A stretch of DNA of 64,000 nt, taken from Pisolithus tinctorius (taxonomy: Eukaryota; Basidiomycota; Agaricomycetes; Boletales; Pisolithaceae). Position numbers and translations under genes: made by a program. Positions within the stretch are counted from its first letter, which is position 1. Every line of letters begins with the position of its first letter. The notes beneath the pieces were generated by a model that saw only the letters and a program-made list of their open reading frames with translations, had not been told where the DNA came from and made no database searches. Shown one piece after another: positions 43,746 to 56,118 of this stretch. The stretch covers positions 1,054,001-1,118,000 of the forward strand of contig JANFAH010000002.1 in assembly GCA_024663395.1 (NCBI GenBank), in the 5' to 3' direction.

Positions 43746-44229
43746 CAGCGCACCATCACTGTAGCCTTGGACTTGTGAGGCAAGCCAATTGAAGTCCACT
43801 ATGTATTTGTTGATGCACTGACTATCTTTCATGTGTAAGTGGTTGAGCTGGCTCTTGGCATCAGTGACTGGGTCATGATGTCCAAAAGTGGTTTGTAGCT
43901 CTAAGACACACTCCCTCCAGGAGTCCGTCCAGAGATGCCAGTCATCAGGGTCATTGAGTCTGAGCAAGTCTGGCTCGAACCATTCAAGGGCCATGCCTTT
44001 GAGGTAGGACTGGGCAAAGATGGCCTTGGTGCAGTTGGTCCTGAAAGCCCAGGGTCAGTCTTGGAAATTAAGCTTGCACTGGATGAAGAAAGCATGAAGC
44101 TTCTTGGGGTCAGTACCATCAAAGGTATTGGGCTTGCACAGCTTGGTCCTGCTTGAGGACTCAGGACTAGTGTGGGTGTTGTGAGCCAACAGTTTGATGG
44201 CCTTTGCAAGACTATCAAAGACTGCTGCA
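43746..44229 (-). pseudogene. Chromovirus gag, N-terminal part
   Basis: KPNTFDGTDPKKLHAFFIQC, FAQSYLKGMALEWFEPDL and the FGHHDPVTDAKSQLNHLHM block are typical of gag of chromoviruses from basidiomycetes. The start is lost at 44229, where LTR-like sequence begins. Confidence 0.85.
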
Positions 44230-45837
44230 CTAGGAGTCCTTTTGGCTGAACACCCCTGCTCTGTTCAGCATCCCCTTCTCAATCAACATTCATTCATCCT
44301 CTCCTGCATAACTCATTGATGACTCACACCAGGAGCACCTCTACTCAAAGTCCCCCCCATATTTAGGTTTTTCTGCCCTCCAGGTTCCATGGAGGTAAAC
44401 CACCACTCACTCATATTTGTCTTTGGTTTTGGTTTTGGTTGGTTTTCACCACCTTTCCACACTTTGACTCACAGCACCCATGTATGGCATTCCAGTTTTT
44501 GTCATATCTCTGCCATTTCCAAAGATATTGACTCCATTCTCACACTCACTTAAAGTGCTCAGCCATGTGATTCTGCCTTCCAAATTTGGAGAGGAACCTT
44601 GCACCCTATGCATTTCTACAGCACTCCATCCATCAGATGCTCATTTTGCTAAGTCCATCAATCATGGCTGCCTCTTCATTGATCACCTTGCTTGTCTCGT
44701 TTGCCAGAGACAGTGGCTATGTATATCTGCCAGGCATTCCCACCAGCTTCTGTCCTGAAGCCCCCTGGTTCATCCCATCACTGTCAGCCCCATCTCATCC
44801 CATGCAGCATGGTCAGCATGTTCTCATTGTCAGTATGACTTCCAGAAGGATGTTCTTTGGTCACCTCAGGTCTGTCACTGGGTTAGAAAGGTCTTATGTG
44901 GTCATTTCAGTCTCCCCAGTTGATGAAGCATAGGGATCATTCCTCCCTGCTCCCTGCACCATCTTTATTCCAATCTTGTCCATCAGTCTTCCTGCATTGT
45001 GACAGCTGCAGCATAGTCTACTGTTCTCCAGCCTCCCTGATTGCATCCATGATGAGTATGACATGCATCTTGCCTTCTTACTGCAAGATCCAGCAGAAGA
45101 TGTCCCCCCTTCTCCTCCTCCATCAGAGCCCCATTCATGAAGTTTTTGTTAACTTCACTGAGAGGATGAAAGGGTGGGAGACACAATCACTTATGCTCAC
45201 ATTGCCCCACAGACTCCCAACACCCTGGCCCCCTTTGATGCCTGACTCATGCCCTTCAATTCTGGAATTAATACTTCCCTATCTGGCCACACCACCCATC
45301 TGTCATGCCATCTTTGGATCTAATGATGTCTCTACCAAGATCTGACTTGCATTGCCACCCCCTAATGTGATATCAGTGTGCTTACTCAGTTTCTGATTCT
45401 ATTTGACTCATTCGGTGATATTTTGATTGTCCTTGACTTGTTTATTGCCAATACTTGCCAATCTTCTTTGCTTGCTTACTTTGCATTTCTCACTTACTCA
45501 TCATGATTACTCAGTCCTTACTCATTACTTACCAAGTGTTTGTGCCTTGTTTGTCATAAGCTGCACTCCCCCCACAGTATATAAATCCCCATGTACCTAG
45601 CAGTCAAAAAGCAATCCAGAAGCATTCGGTCAGTCAGTTCAGTTCTTCCCAGCATAACTTGTCATATGACAGTTGAGGCTCCATGAAGGGGTCTATCTGT
45701 TGTCATTTGTATACTTGGTAGTTGAGGCTCATTCAGAAGAGTCTATCTACCACCATCCGTCATCTGCAGTCTTATCCACACATAGTCAGCACTCTTGATT
45801 AGTCATCCATCCATTCCTGTGTAACTTGTCATTGACT
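44230..45837 (+). mobile_element. LTR-like unit C, two partial pieces in tandem
   Basis: 44230-44475 matches only the 3' end of unit B (GGAGTCCTTTTGGCTGAACA to GACTCA). 44476-45837 then restarts within the unit (CCCATGTATGGCATTCCAG) and has a TATATAAA box at 45578-45585. It is cut at 45837 by the K1 terminus, just after CATTGACT, about 240 bp before the unit would end. Confidence 0.6.
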
Positions 45838-46560
45838 CACTTCAGGTAACCGTTTTCCATAAGCATTTAGGCTGAATAGTTTCTCCAAACCATCCAGCCT
45901 AATAGCCTCCCAGACCAAGGTCTGCCCAGGGACATCTGGTCATGTCCCAGGGCTATGCAGATTTTTAGGCCCTGGGACAGATGGGATTTCCCACATAGCC
46001 ATCCATTCATATGCAATTATTTGGGATGTCCCAAGAATGCCTTGGCTGGCAGGGGTGCCTACTCCTGAAACTGCAGCTTATGTTAGCATTGAAATAGCTG
46101 CAGAAATCCTAGCCCCCTTGCTCCTCTGACAGGTTTAATCCACAAAGTATCCTTTGACCTATACATCCCCTCCCATCCCACCATGCATAGTAGTATACAA
46201 TAGTACTTTTCATGTACATCTTTGCAATGTGATTCTGCTGTTTGGGACATCTCACTAGTTGCCAGGGAGATGACCCACCTGGGCCTCCACATTTGCCTTG
46301 AAAATTGCAATAATAAATTCAATCAAGTTGTGTCTATACCTCATGCAATTTGTACTGTATGAAGGAAGAAGTGAATGGGTTTTGAACACTTGTGTGGCAA
46401 GCCAATATCTCAAAGTCCCCCACATAGAACATGGTGTTGGTCACCTTTGCAACAGCATCTGCAGAGGGCAGAATGTCCCAGATGAGCCTCTGAGGTTGTC
46501 ATGGGGCATTGTGCTGGTCTGCAAAGGTAACTTAGGAGGGTGTACCATCATAGCCCTCTG
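45838..46560 (-). repeat. K1 terminal region
   Basis: Reverse complement of about 13861-14575 and parallel to 24893-25620. It contains GGTCTGCCCAGGGACATCTGG and ends in the K1 tip at 45838. Confidence 0.8.
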
Positions 46561-46564
46561 AGGC

Positions 46565-47015
46565 TGGGATGGGACATCCCACTGACTTTCATAAGGGGAC
46601 TTGGGATGTCCCACAGCAGCCTCCAAGGCTACCTTGGGACATCCCACCCTCCCCTTTGCCAACTAGTGGGATGTCCCACAACAGCCTCTAAGGCTACATT
46701 GGGACATCCCACTGTTCCCTCTGCCAAGCAGTGGGATGTCCCACAACAGCCCCTAAGGCTATGTTGGGATGTCCCACCCTCCCCTTTGCCAATCAGTGGG
46801 ATGTCCCACATCAGCCTCCAAGCCTACATTGGGACATCCCACCCTCCCCACTGCCAACCAGTGGGATGTCCCCCAACAGCCTCTAAGCCTACATTGGAAC
46901 ATCCCACCCTCCCCTTTGCCAACCAGTGGAATGTCCCACAACAGCCTCTAAGGCTATATTGGGACATCCCACCCTCCCCTCTGGCAACCAGAGGGATGTC
47001 CCAACACAGCCTCTA
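46565..47015 (-). repeat. 65-bp palindromic satellite array of K1
   Basis: About seven units with alternating TGGGACATCCCA and TGGGATGTCCCA, as in the other K1 copies. Confidence 0.93.
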
Positions 47016-47072
47016 AGGTGTTGAAGTAGTAATCTGCACTAATCCTACAAGCTCCATAGAGAATCCAATGCA

Positions 47073-47152
47073 AGGTAGCTCCATGGTCAGAGCAGCTGCT
47101 TGACACTGAGAGGGTCCTGGCTCAATGCCAGCTTTGGTCACATTTTCATCAG
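47073..47152 (+). repeat. tRNA-like unit, type 2
   Basis: GGTAGCTCCATGGTCAGAGC, then GGCTCAATGCC and the GGTCACATTTTCATCA tail. See 13191-13270. Confidence 0.5.
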
Positions 47153-47253
47153 GTTATGAGCTGCAGCTGGAACCCATGCATGCTCAGTACAACAGGTCAT
47201 GCAGCATCCTTAGTAAGTCCAGATCATGTGAGTTACATGGACACAAGGTGTCT

Positions 47254-50200
47254 CAATGCTCTGCAGTCAAGTTCATATGCAAGATCAACATCTGCAATGT
47301 GTGTTAGTCATGATAATGCAATGACACATGTCTCTTACCAGCACTCTGTCTGGTTTTCTGCACACAACCCCACTCTTCAGAAAACCACTCTGTCACAGCT
47401 CTTCTTTCCCACAACAGGCGCCTTTCCTCTTCTTCACAATGCCTCAGCTCAAGGAGTGATCTGATCCCTGAGCACACTTTTTCATCAGCTAACCATGGGG
47501 GTAGTAACCCATCTGAATCATCCCCAAGGCCAATATCCTGCCAAATATCATCATCCACATCCAGTTTGAACAAAGAGTCCCTTGGAATCAGGAGTGGGGC
47601 TATTGACCCCTGAGGAGCTTTTCCCTTGTGTATGAGGCCTACAATTTGCAGACACAAATTATTGTAGCTACTGGCAAGCTTGGCTATTCCTGGTTCTCAT
47701 CGCTTCACAGATGCTTCTGTGTGGTTTTGAAGTCTTTGTTCTTCAAGGCAAGTCAAATACAAGGGTATTCATGAATGATGACCTCTTACCACTGAGAGTC
47801 TGCCGATATGAGTGTTCCAGTCTTTCCAACTCAAACTTTCGTTGGCACAGACAAGCTCTGATACATTTCTTGATTGCTAATGCATGCATGTGAAGCTATG
47901 GAACATGGTCTCAATTAGATGAAACCATGTAGAAAATACACTGCCACTAACTTGAAGATAGGCACTCTTTTGGATACTAGCAAGATTTGAATGCCCATTT
48001 ATGCCTAGGGTTGCCCTCTGGTTCTGCAAAGCTTCTTTAAAACACTTAACCTTTTGATGACACTCTGCAATTTGGATATTCAAGCTTCTCATGTCAGCAA
48101 CCCCATGGAGAAGATCTTTCTCCAGCACTTCTAGCTTGGCCTCATAATTTGGCAATGATTTCTGAGTTGCCATGATTTGCAATATCATGTTCTCAGCAGC
48201 TTTAGAGCTGTGGCCTAATTTGATGGTGAGCAGGAGTCATTATTTATATCAGCAGCTTATGAGGAGCTGGCTTTGTCTGTGCAGAGACTTGAGCAACCCA
48301 TTCAGCTTGAAGAGTTGGGATATCAACTCCACATCTCCTTAGGCCTCTGTTTGCAGCAGCCTTCTTTTCTTGGCAATGATTCCAGTGACGCAAAAGCCAC
48401 TGGCCCAAACCAGTGAGACTCTTCATGTCCAGGTGGCACACCTGGAAGTCAATAACAAAGCAGCATTGATGATACTGAATAATATGTTAGCTTGAAATAG
48501 ATGTGGCATACTGCACACATACCCCAGAAACATGAAGAGATGGTATCAGCCCTTTGATTGAACTCCCAAAATGCTCACATCCCTCTCCATCAGATAGCCC
48601 AAATCCTTCACATTTTTGGGGGTGATAGATAAGCTGACATGCCCATTGATGACCAAAGGCATGAAATACTGAGATGGCAAAAGAAATACATGGCAGAAAT
48701 GACTTGAGAAAACCCCACTTCCTGCAGCTCTGTTCCAGTTGACAACCTATGTCATATAACAGCCCAATACGAAAATTATCTGGGAGATGGCCAAAAAGAG
48801 ATTTGATGAGGGCAAGTGCATAATGTTGCCTCTCCCCAGCTGAAGTCATATTTGCAAGGTAAATGACAGGATCATGACAACAGAGTAGGGCCATGACACC
48901 AGTATCTGAAAACAACTGGGTACTTGCCTACACTGCCATCAGACCAATGGAGTCAGAATAAATGATTAAGACTCACTTTCTGGTGCCTCTCATCAGCTGC
49001 AGTAAAGGACTCATTACAACTCTTCAGCACTGACATTGTTATCCTCATTCCCTCTTCAAACTCATCATCCCCATCACCAAGATAATTCTTTTTCAAAGCC
49101 TGTCCACTCCTCCTTTGGGTTGAAGACTTTGACTTTCGCAACTCATTAACCTCATGCTCCATAGCACAAATATCTTCTTGTGAAAGAAAGACTGTAGCTG
49201 TATGGTTTACTGGATCATCTGGATGCCCACTTCTGCACTTCTGAGTAAAACAAGCATCAATGCAAACAATTGCATCAACATCAGAAAAGCTAGAACAAAG
49301 GAAATTTTAGCAGTTGACAAAACTATATCCACCAAGTGACATACCCATGTTCACTATTATTGCTCTGCCATCTCTGGCCACCAAAGCATAGAGGACAACA
49401 CTGTCATAGGTATTCTGATGGCCTCATCTTTGAACTGAGGACATCATTGTCTGAGGAACTTGGCAATGGGATTGCAGAGGGGATGTTTGATGGTGGACTA
49501 GCAGATTCTTGCAGTTGTTGTTGGACATATTCATCAAGGGATGTTTCCAGAATACAATACCACTGATATGCATTACTGAACCTCTGGCATATACCCTCCT
49601 GCAAGTATCATCAGCAATGATCCATGACTGAGAAGAACAACCAAAGTATGCATTAATAAATATAGCAACATCACCACAAACAATACCAACAAACATCCTA
49701 CCCTATCAATATAACACTACAGCAGTCCCAAGAAACAGAACATGTCACACATGCATGCACTTATAACCATGAAATAGTCATGCATCAGATTAAGATATAA
49801 TACCTACATAGCAGAGTCATCTGTACTACAGTCACTATGGCAGTAATGTATGTTTTATAAAGTGGAAAAAATGGGGTAATGATACAAAACATGACAATTC
49901 CATACCTTTGTGTCCACCTTATAACCCATAGCTGCAAGGTATGCCTCAAGGGACTCACACCATGCTGAAGTGTTTGGAGGTATGCGCATGAAGAGTTGTC
50001 AGACAAAGCTGAGAAGCTGTAGGCTAACAGCAAGTGTTGGCCCCAGTGGGGCACAGGGGAAGTAGCCCATCCAAAGGAGTTGGAGGGCTGCAGGTGCACA
50101 AGGGCAGACAGCCAGATCAACTGATTGCAGAGCTGCCATGAATGCATCTAAGCAGAAGAAAATGATGAAGAACACAGAAATCTCACCATTGAAATCAATG

Positions 50201-50760
50201 CAAATGACTCCCAGTTTTTGAGTCTGGTGACAACCACATGTCAGCAGTTTGTAGTCAACAGGATTCCAGAAGTGGTTGGATAGTCGTCGATATGCAAGGT
50301 ACAGCTGAAGGAGGGAAGGGATGACAGTGTGCGACCACCACTGCCACTGCTTCATTTTTTTTCAGGCATTCCTAGACAGTGACAAGAGCGGGTCTTGGCT
50401 AATATGTAGCCCATCAGTTAAGCAGTCAAAAGCGGCATCATGGGAGAGGTCACATTCACTACCCACAGAAGGCTCTAATGGGCAAGCAGCACTTGAAGCA
50501 GAGCAGCGTCAGATGTGGGGGTCAGAGGAATCACTGGGGTGTTGTGTGAAAGTGCGACAGCCAGGTAAGGTGAGCAAGCACTCAACAGGAAGGTAATGCC
50601 CCACAGTTCTGGGAACATGGCGTGAAGGTTCAGCAGTCTGATGGTCAACAAGGACTGTGAGATCATCCACATGGAGCAAGTCAGGAATCTGGTTTGTCGG
50701 GGTGGTAACTTGTACAGAGGGACCACACCTAGTAAGCTGTTTTGGTCGACGAAAGGACAT
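47254..50760 (-). pseudogene. KDZ transposase of K1 (right copy), C-terminus deleted
   Basis: Exon 1 runs 50760 (MSFRRPKQLTRCG) to 49906, exon 2 49598-49345, exon 3 from 49289. Exon 3 carries AIVCIDACFTQKC with the first likely catalytic aspartate; later exons carry LLYDIGCQL and GFGLSDGEGCEHF, then the coiled coil and WLADEKVCSGIR. All blocks match KDZ transposases in order. Introns show GTATGT and TTCTAG. In-frame TGA stops include 50362-50364 (CGA in the left copy), one after PSEYL where the family has R before the CPLCFGG block, and one in SFV.QLF. The gene stops at about 47253, where sequence jumps to terminal DNA that in the left copy lies about 1.2 kb further on. The left copy keeps exactly the part lost here. 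Confidence 0.85.
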
Positions 50761-51947
50761 CCATGAAATTTGGTCAGATGCATAAACTGTCTAGGCAAGT
50801 TAGTGGTAGACGACAATCCTGCAACACCAAGTTACAGGACTGTGACCAGGACACCAAATCCTGGTTGCTGGAAGGCAACCCCAAGATGCCACCAGCACGT
50901 CTCCAATAGTTAGCCTCCAGCATAGAAAAGTGAACTGACCTTTGCACACAACTAGCAAGGGCGATGGGGAAAGAGATGGAGCAAGTGTGCGACGAACAAA
51001 ATGAGATTGCAATTGCAGCATGCTATGAATATCGTTCAGGAAATGTATAGAGTAAAAATGGTATTGGGGAATGATGAAGGAGGTTACCGACTATTTGAAC
51101 CATAACCCTGTGGTGCAGTTGGAATAAGGCAGGGAAGAAGGGGCGGATGACCAAAAGTATCAAAGAACAACTGTACATAAAATATAGCCAACTTCTTTTC
51201 CATTGCCCAGACATGTGATGATGACACTAATGGCATAATTGGCTCTGCCAAGTCCAAGGGGCATCCTGGCCATACAGCAAGTAATGCCTGGAGCTTCTCT
51301 ATGTACTCCTGTTTCGATTGAAAGTTGGATGAGCCGAGGCCTTGATTTTGCTGAGGGAAAGGCTCAGTGCACATGGTGAGTTCTGAATCACCAGGGAAAA
51401 TCTGTGTAGAGTTCAGAAACAGTGCAACCCTGGTGAGGTAAAATTGTATGTACCTGCCAGATGTGATCGAGCCACTCTGAATCCCGATTTGACCACCAAC
51501 TAGGCATCATCACACGGTCAAGAGCGACCAACTCGAACTGGAAGTTGTGTTCATATAAATCCCATAAAATCTTGCTTTTCGTCATCTGATCGATGGTAGC
51601 GAGGTCTGTGAGGGAAATTGAAATATCCTGGAATTGTACATGGCTAGGTATGTCATGTTGGAGGCTGATGAGCTTGGGACCAAAGAGGGCAGCAGATTCA
51701 CATAGTTGGTCGCCAGAAAATGTGGATGAAATCTGCTTGGGAATTGTGTTCAGGAAATCCTGCCAGGACTGAGGGATAACAGGAGATGCATCCAAGGCAG
51801 AAAGACGAGTGATCCAACCTGCTCAAGAGACTAGCCAATTCCTCAGGTACCTCTGCTGGCAATTGGAGGACTCACCCCTCACAAACAGACTCGGGCTGGG
51901 AAAGAAGTAAGCTACCTTGGGTGCATTGGGACTAACCCTTTTTGCAT

Positions 51948-51954
51948 CCTTATT
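51948..51954. repeat. K2 target-site duplication, left
   Basis: CCTTATT, repeated at 53595-53601; the empty site in the left copy reads CCGTATT on the same strand. Confidence 0.88.
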
Positions 51955-53594
51955 CACTTCAGTCAACCCCCCTTGGAGACCTATTAGGTCTGGAGATTTT
52001 GATACAAGTATTAACCTAATAGGTGTCATTTTGTTGGGAATTCCCAACTTTTGGGGATTCTCCACCACCATTCCTGGAGATTCTCCATTCCCTAGCTGGA
52101 GATTCTCCAGGGCAGCAATTTAATATGGTTGGAGAAAATGTTTTCTCCATAATATATATATATTATACATCAAATGAAATGGTAGCTGGGGTCCAAGTTG
52201 GACTTTCTCCAGGCTAAATAGACCCCCTTTCCAGGTTGATCCTGGGCTTTCCCCAGGCTAAATAGACCTGCTTTCCAGGTTGATCCTGGGATTTCCCCTG
52301 GCTAAATAGACCTGCTTTCCAGGTGAACCTGGGCTTTCCCCAGGCTAAATAGACCTACATTCTAGGCTGACCTGGGTTTTCCCCAGGGTAAATAGACCTG
52401 CTTTCCAGGCAGAACATGGGCTTCCCATAGGCTAAATAGACCCATTTCCAGGGTGAACCTTGGTTTTCCCCAGGCTAAATAGACCCACTTTCCCAGGCCA
52501 AGTCCTGGTGGGGATTCTCCATGCATCAGGAAAACAGTGGTTGTTCTAACTGTTCTAATCACAACTTATCTCAGAAAGGTAGATGTATAAGTGGAATGGA
52601 TGCCAAGGAACATATAGAGCAAGTGAATTAAGCAAGACACATATGGTTCTATAGAGTACTGTCAAGTCTGAGCCTACTCTGACCAACTCTGATGCTTAAC
52701 CAGGTCTGGAGAGAGGTGTGGAAGAAAGTCTGACACAGATGAATGGAACTCTGACTAGTGGAGGATTGGCAGGGACAAAGGCAGCTGAGGCAGAAATGGA
52801 GCAGAGTGAGGGTGTTGGGTTTAGCTTGTGCACTACCCCCTTGCACAATGTCAGCCCTCATATTTCAGAGGAAGAGACCAGACAGATGTTTGGAGATAAC
52901 TCTGACAGACAGAAGATGGAGAGAGATGGAGTAGAAACTTTGGTGATATTCATACTGAAGAACAGTGGAGTACTGTACATGCTTTGATGCTGCTATGGAG
53001 GTACAGTAACTGGAATCAGGACTGACATATGGAGACTCATAAGTTTTCAAGTAACAACTTCCTGGATGATGAATGAAGGGAAGATGGAGAACATATAATA
53101 CATTGGCTGCATTCCCCATGTTGGCCTCCACCTATGGACAGGGTTTCAGGGTGGTCCATTGGGAATTGAGTGAACAGGAAGCCAATTACACATCCCAGAT
53201 GCATGGGAAAACCCCAAACAGCGCAAATAAAATAGTGGAGATTTCAAAAACATATCAAAAACATTTCATTGCTGACTGCCCAGTGGGGCTATGACTACTA
53301 AAATTGAGGTGTGGCATCTGGAGGCATGCCCCATCATACTGACACCATGTGCCTTGCTGTAACATCCCCTCACAGTGTCAGAAATGCGAAATGGTCCAAT
53401 GGTACACTTTGTGATAATCATCACAAAGCTATAAATCACTAGTAGACCTGTTCACCAGATGTGCCCATTTGCATTTCTGACACTTGGATGGGCTGCCACA
53501 GCTGGGAATTCCCAACAAAATGACACCTATTAGGTTAATACTTATATCAAAATCTCCAGACCTAATAGGTCTCCAAGGGGGGTTGACTGAAGTG
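51955..53594. mobile_element. Complete non-autonomous K2 element, 1640 bp
   Basis: Terminal inverted repeats of 92 bp (51955-52046 and 53503-53594) with one mismatch seen, starting CACTTCAGTCAACCCCCC. A 7-bp duplication CCTTATT flanks it, and the left K1 copy preserves the unoccupied site (near 3675). Inside are a GGAGATTCTCC-type block and a 43-bp satellite (52200-52500) like that of the longer K2 at 6559. No transposase. The element is inserted in an exon of the cargo gene. Confidence 0.93.
52200..52500. repeat. 43-bp satellite of K2
   Basis: About seven units with CTAAATAGACCTGCTTTCC and CCTGGGCTTTCCCCAGG; the latter is a short hairpin. Related to 6790-7200. Confidence 0.9.
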
Positions 53595-55092
53595 CCTTAT
53601 TCATGTCCTTCAGGGCAGCGTGCCATGCAGACATAGCAGGGGGAATAGCTGGATTGCCAAGGTCTTCCCACGGTTTGGGATTCAGAATGACTGACAGCTT
53701 GGCTCCTCTCGAGCCTGCAGGGGGATCTGAGCAAAATGTTAAACACACTGAGACAAAATGAATAGGATATGTACATGGCTGATCATGTTGTTGAGCCCTG
53801 CCCATCCTAACAGCTCCCATACTTGAACTTGCACCACTGGAACTTGCAGCATTGGAAGCCGTGGGACCCATGCTTGTGGGAGTCGAGGCCACACCACTGC
53901 TGGTGTGTGGTGGTTCTGGCCAGGGAGCTGCAAATTGCTTGAGCCCAATCACCAGGCCTTGTCAAGTGTGCCTGTGGTGCAATTCACCAGGGTGGTACCA
54001 GGCACTGTGCCATTGCAGCATCTGCCTGACCTCAAAAACCTCAGGATCCATGACTATGTCATGAGGGCACATAATCTCGACGGTCTTTAACACTTGCATG
54101 TCTGGGGGTACATGATCAGGTTTCCAGACCATCCAGACAGGCATGCATGTTTTGAAAAGGCACTGGCAAATGTCAGGGTCTGTCATGAATGCCCCAATCC
54201 AGCAGTCAAATGAATCAATGAAAGTGCCCATAGCAGGGTCGAGGTCTGTGTCCAGATATTCTAGCATGCCAAAGATGTCTAGGAGGAGGTGTTGACAAAA
54301 AGCGACCAATATGACTGTGTCTTGGAATGTAAATGGGAGTTGCTAGAGAAAATTTTAATTAACGAAATCTGAACCAGAAAAAAATCATACCTTCAGATGC
54401 AGGAGACATCACCGACATGACCCCAGCCATGAATTGGGTCTCAGAGGACCTTCATAGTGGGGGTGCTTCTTTAGCCAACCTTGCAAATGTTCATCTAGTT
54501 GATTATAAACAGTCTCCATTGACTTCCACTTGTCAGCATGAATCCTGCCACCTTTGAAGGCAGACCCTCTTTCCAGCACAAAATCCTCTGCTGACTGGGT
54601 AACATTCCACCACAGCCACTTCCACATTGGGTCGTCTCCATAGGCCACTTTCCAAGGGACACATGGACTCCATGTGTAGTGTTCTGCAAACAACTGGGGC
54701 CATTGAAAACAGTCTATATGGCTGAACCATCCATCACGTAGGGGCGTGATTGTTTCTCCATCGAAGATGAAGGTTTGGGGAGTATAGTCAGCATTCAGCG
54801 ACATGATCCAGTGGTCATCACACTTCACTAGGACGTGCACATCAAATGCATCCCATCTCCCTGAAAATAATGATAATCAATTTGAGCTGAGTTAGGGACA
54901 GTGAGAATGCACTGTCGCCAGGGCGGTTGCACAATGATAATTCATATGGGCGAACACTAGCTACATTCATCCTAGAAACAAAAGAAGTCAGTCAGTACTT
55001 ACTTGAATTGACAGAGATGACGACAAGGGGAGAAAAAAATGAATCATGCAGTGTTAAGGCTGGTGTAACTGAAATGAGACGAGAATGTTACC

Positions 55093-55117
55093 CTCGATAG
55101 GCCCCAAGCCTATTGAG
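55093..55117 (-). other. Conserved stem-loop
   Basis: CTCGATAGG and CCTATTGAG around CCCCAAG (plus strand); one pair would be G-T. Counterpart of 2172-2196. Confidence 0.65.
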
Positions 55118-55366
55118 AACTTGCGAGGCACCAAACCCCAGAGCACTTGGCAGACAAATGCTCCGAATGTTTGGCTCCGAGTACAGCATAAGTTGACCAG
55201 ATGTTTGAAAGGAAGGTATGAATGAAAGAGAATAAAAACTTACTTTCAAAAAATGTCTTCTTGACAAAGAGGTGACGATGCTTGGTGTATTGACTCTGCA
55301 TGCATATAGACTATGTTAATGCCTGAATTTCGATGAAGAAATGCCCCAGAAACCGCAAGTATAACT

Positions 55367-55391
55367 CTTGATAGGCCCCAAGCCTATCAAG
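55367..55391 (-). other. Conserved stem-loop
   Basis: CTTGATAGG and CCTATCAAG around CCCCAAG. Counterpart of 1898-1922. Confidence 0.7.
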
Positions 55392-56093
55392 AACTCGCAG
55401 GCACCAAACCCCCAAGACCTGACAGATGAATGCTCCAAACATTCGTGGAAAGAGCAACTGGGCTGTCTGGAAAAGTAAGATGGAAAAGGTAGAGGGAAAC
55501 TTATCTTGTACTGAATTGGTTTATATGGAGGGGTGTCAGCAACTCGAAGTAGTAGGTAGCACTTACTAGTAGTAGTGAGGAATATTACGGGTACTGCTGT
55601 GCATGTGACCTGCACCACAAATGAATGTGACACCTGACTTACAGCGTGCTCGAGGAAGACCTTGGGTCCAGGCTCTAAATTGTCAAATAATCAGGTGATT
55701 AGATATAAGTTTTGTGTTCCATATTTCATTCCTCAATGTTGCGGACTGCCTATTGTAATATTCACAGGAGACGCATTTGTGCCTTACAGTAATGACATGT
55801 TGATAAGCTACTTATAGCAAGTCCTAATTACAAGTACTAGTGCACCATTGCTACTGTGTTAATAGATTTGGCCACTTTTACCGATGTGACTAAAGTTTCG
55901 ATGAATGACAGAATCTTAACATGTCATTTCACAATTGCACAAATGTTACATCACCACAGCCGAAACAAACATTCGCACCACCCACAGCTCTTACTTAGCG
56001 ACACTCTCATCTTCTGTATGCTGTCCGCATGGTATTGGGGGAACACTCGGTGCATTCCTCTACCATATGTCAGGGGCTTGGTGCCCTTGACAG

Positions 56094-56118
56094 CCTTGAA
56101 GGCTTGGAGCCTTCAAGG
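56094..56118 (+). other. Conserved stem-loop, third stem sequence
   Basis: CCTTGAAGG and CCTTCAAGG around CTTGGAG. In the left copy (about 1187-1205) one side is deleted. Orientation is opposite to the hairpins at 55093 and 55367. Confidence 0.7.

Larger units (their letters stand above)
31067..44229 (-). mobile_element. Ty3/gypsy chromovirus, decayed, split by copia and by an LTR-like unit
   Basis: Minus-strand order: gag (44229-43752 and 42191-41712), protease and reverse transcriptase (41652-39674), integrase and chromodomain (33911-32568), then the antisense ORF (31333-32375, plus strand), a polypurine tract (31228-31214) and an LTR start (31212, TGTCATAGTCATG). The copia element lies between 33917 and 39371, unit B between 42198 and 43745. 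The 5' LTR and gag start are lost at 44229, and the 3' LTR is cut at about 31067. The LTR matches 59872-60395, which gives its full length as about 524 bp. Confidence 0.85.
51084..54855 (-). pseudogene. Cargo gene of K1: repeat-associated hypothetical protein (right copy)
   Basis: Counterpart of 2433-4542 with the same exon blocks: FQWPQLFAEHYTWSP near 54700, DCWIGAFMTDPDIC near 54200, WEDLGNPAIPP near 53670, FPSPSLFVRGE near 51890, and a last exon ending at 51084. The K2 element (51955-53594) sits inside an exon, between ALKDMN and DAKRVSPN. A TGA at 51823-51825 replaces a CGA of the left copy. Two copies side by side allow the ancestral frame to be inferred residue by residue, except for the shared TGA after HRHT. 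Function unknown. Confidence 0.6.

Noticed and set aside
47073..47152. A functional tRNA gene
   Set aside because: A- and B-box-like words are present but acceptor, anticodon and T stems do not pair well; treated as tRNA-derived.
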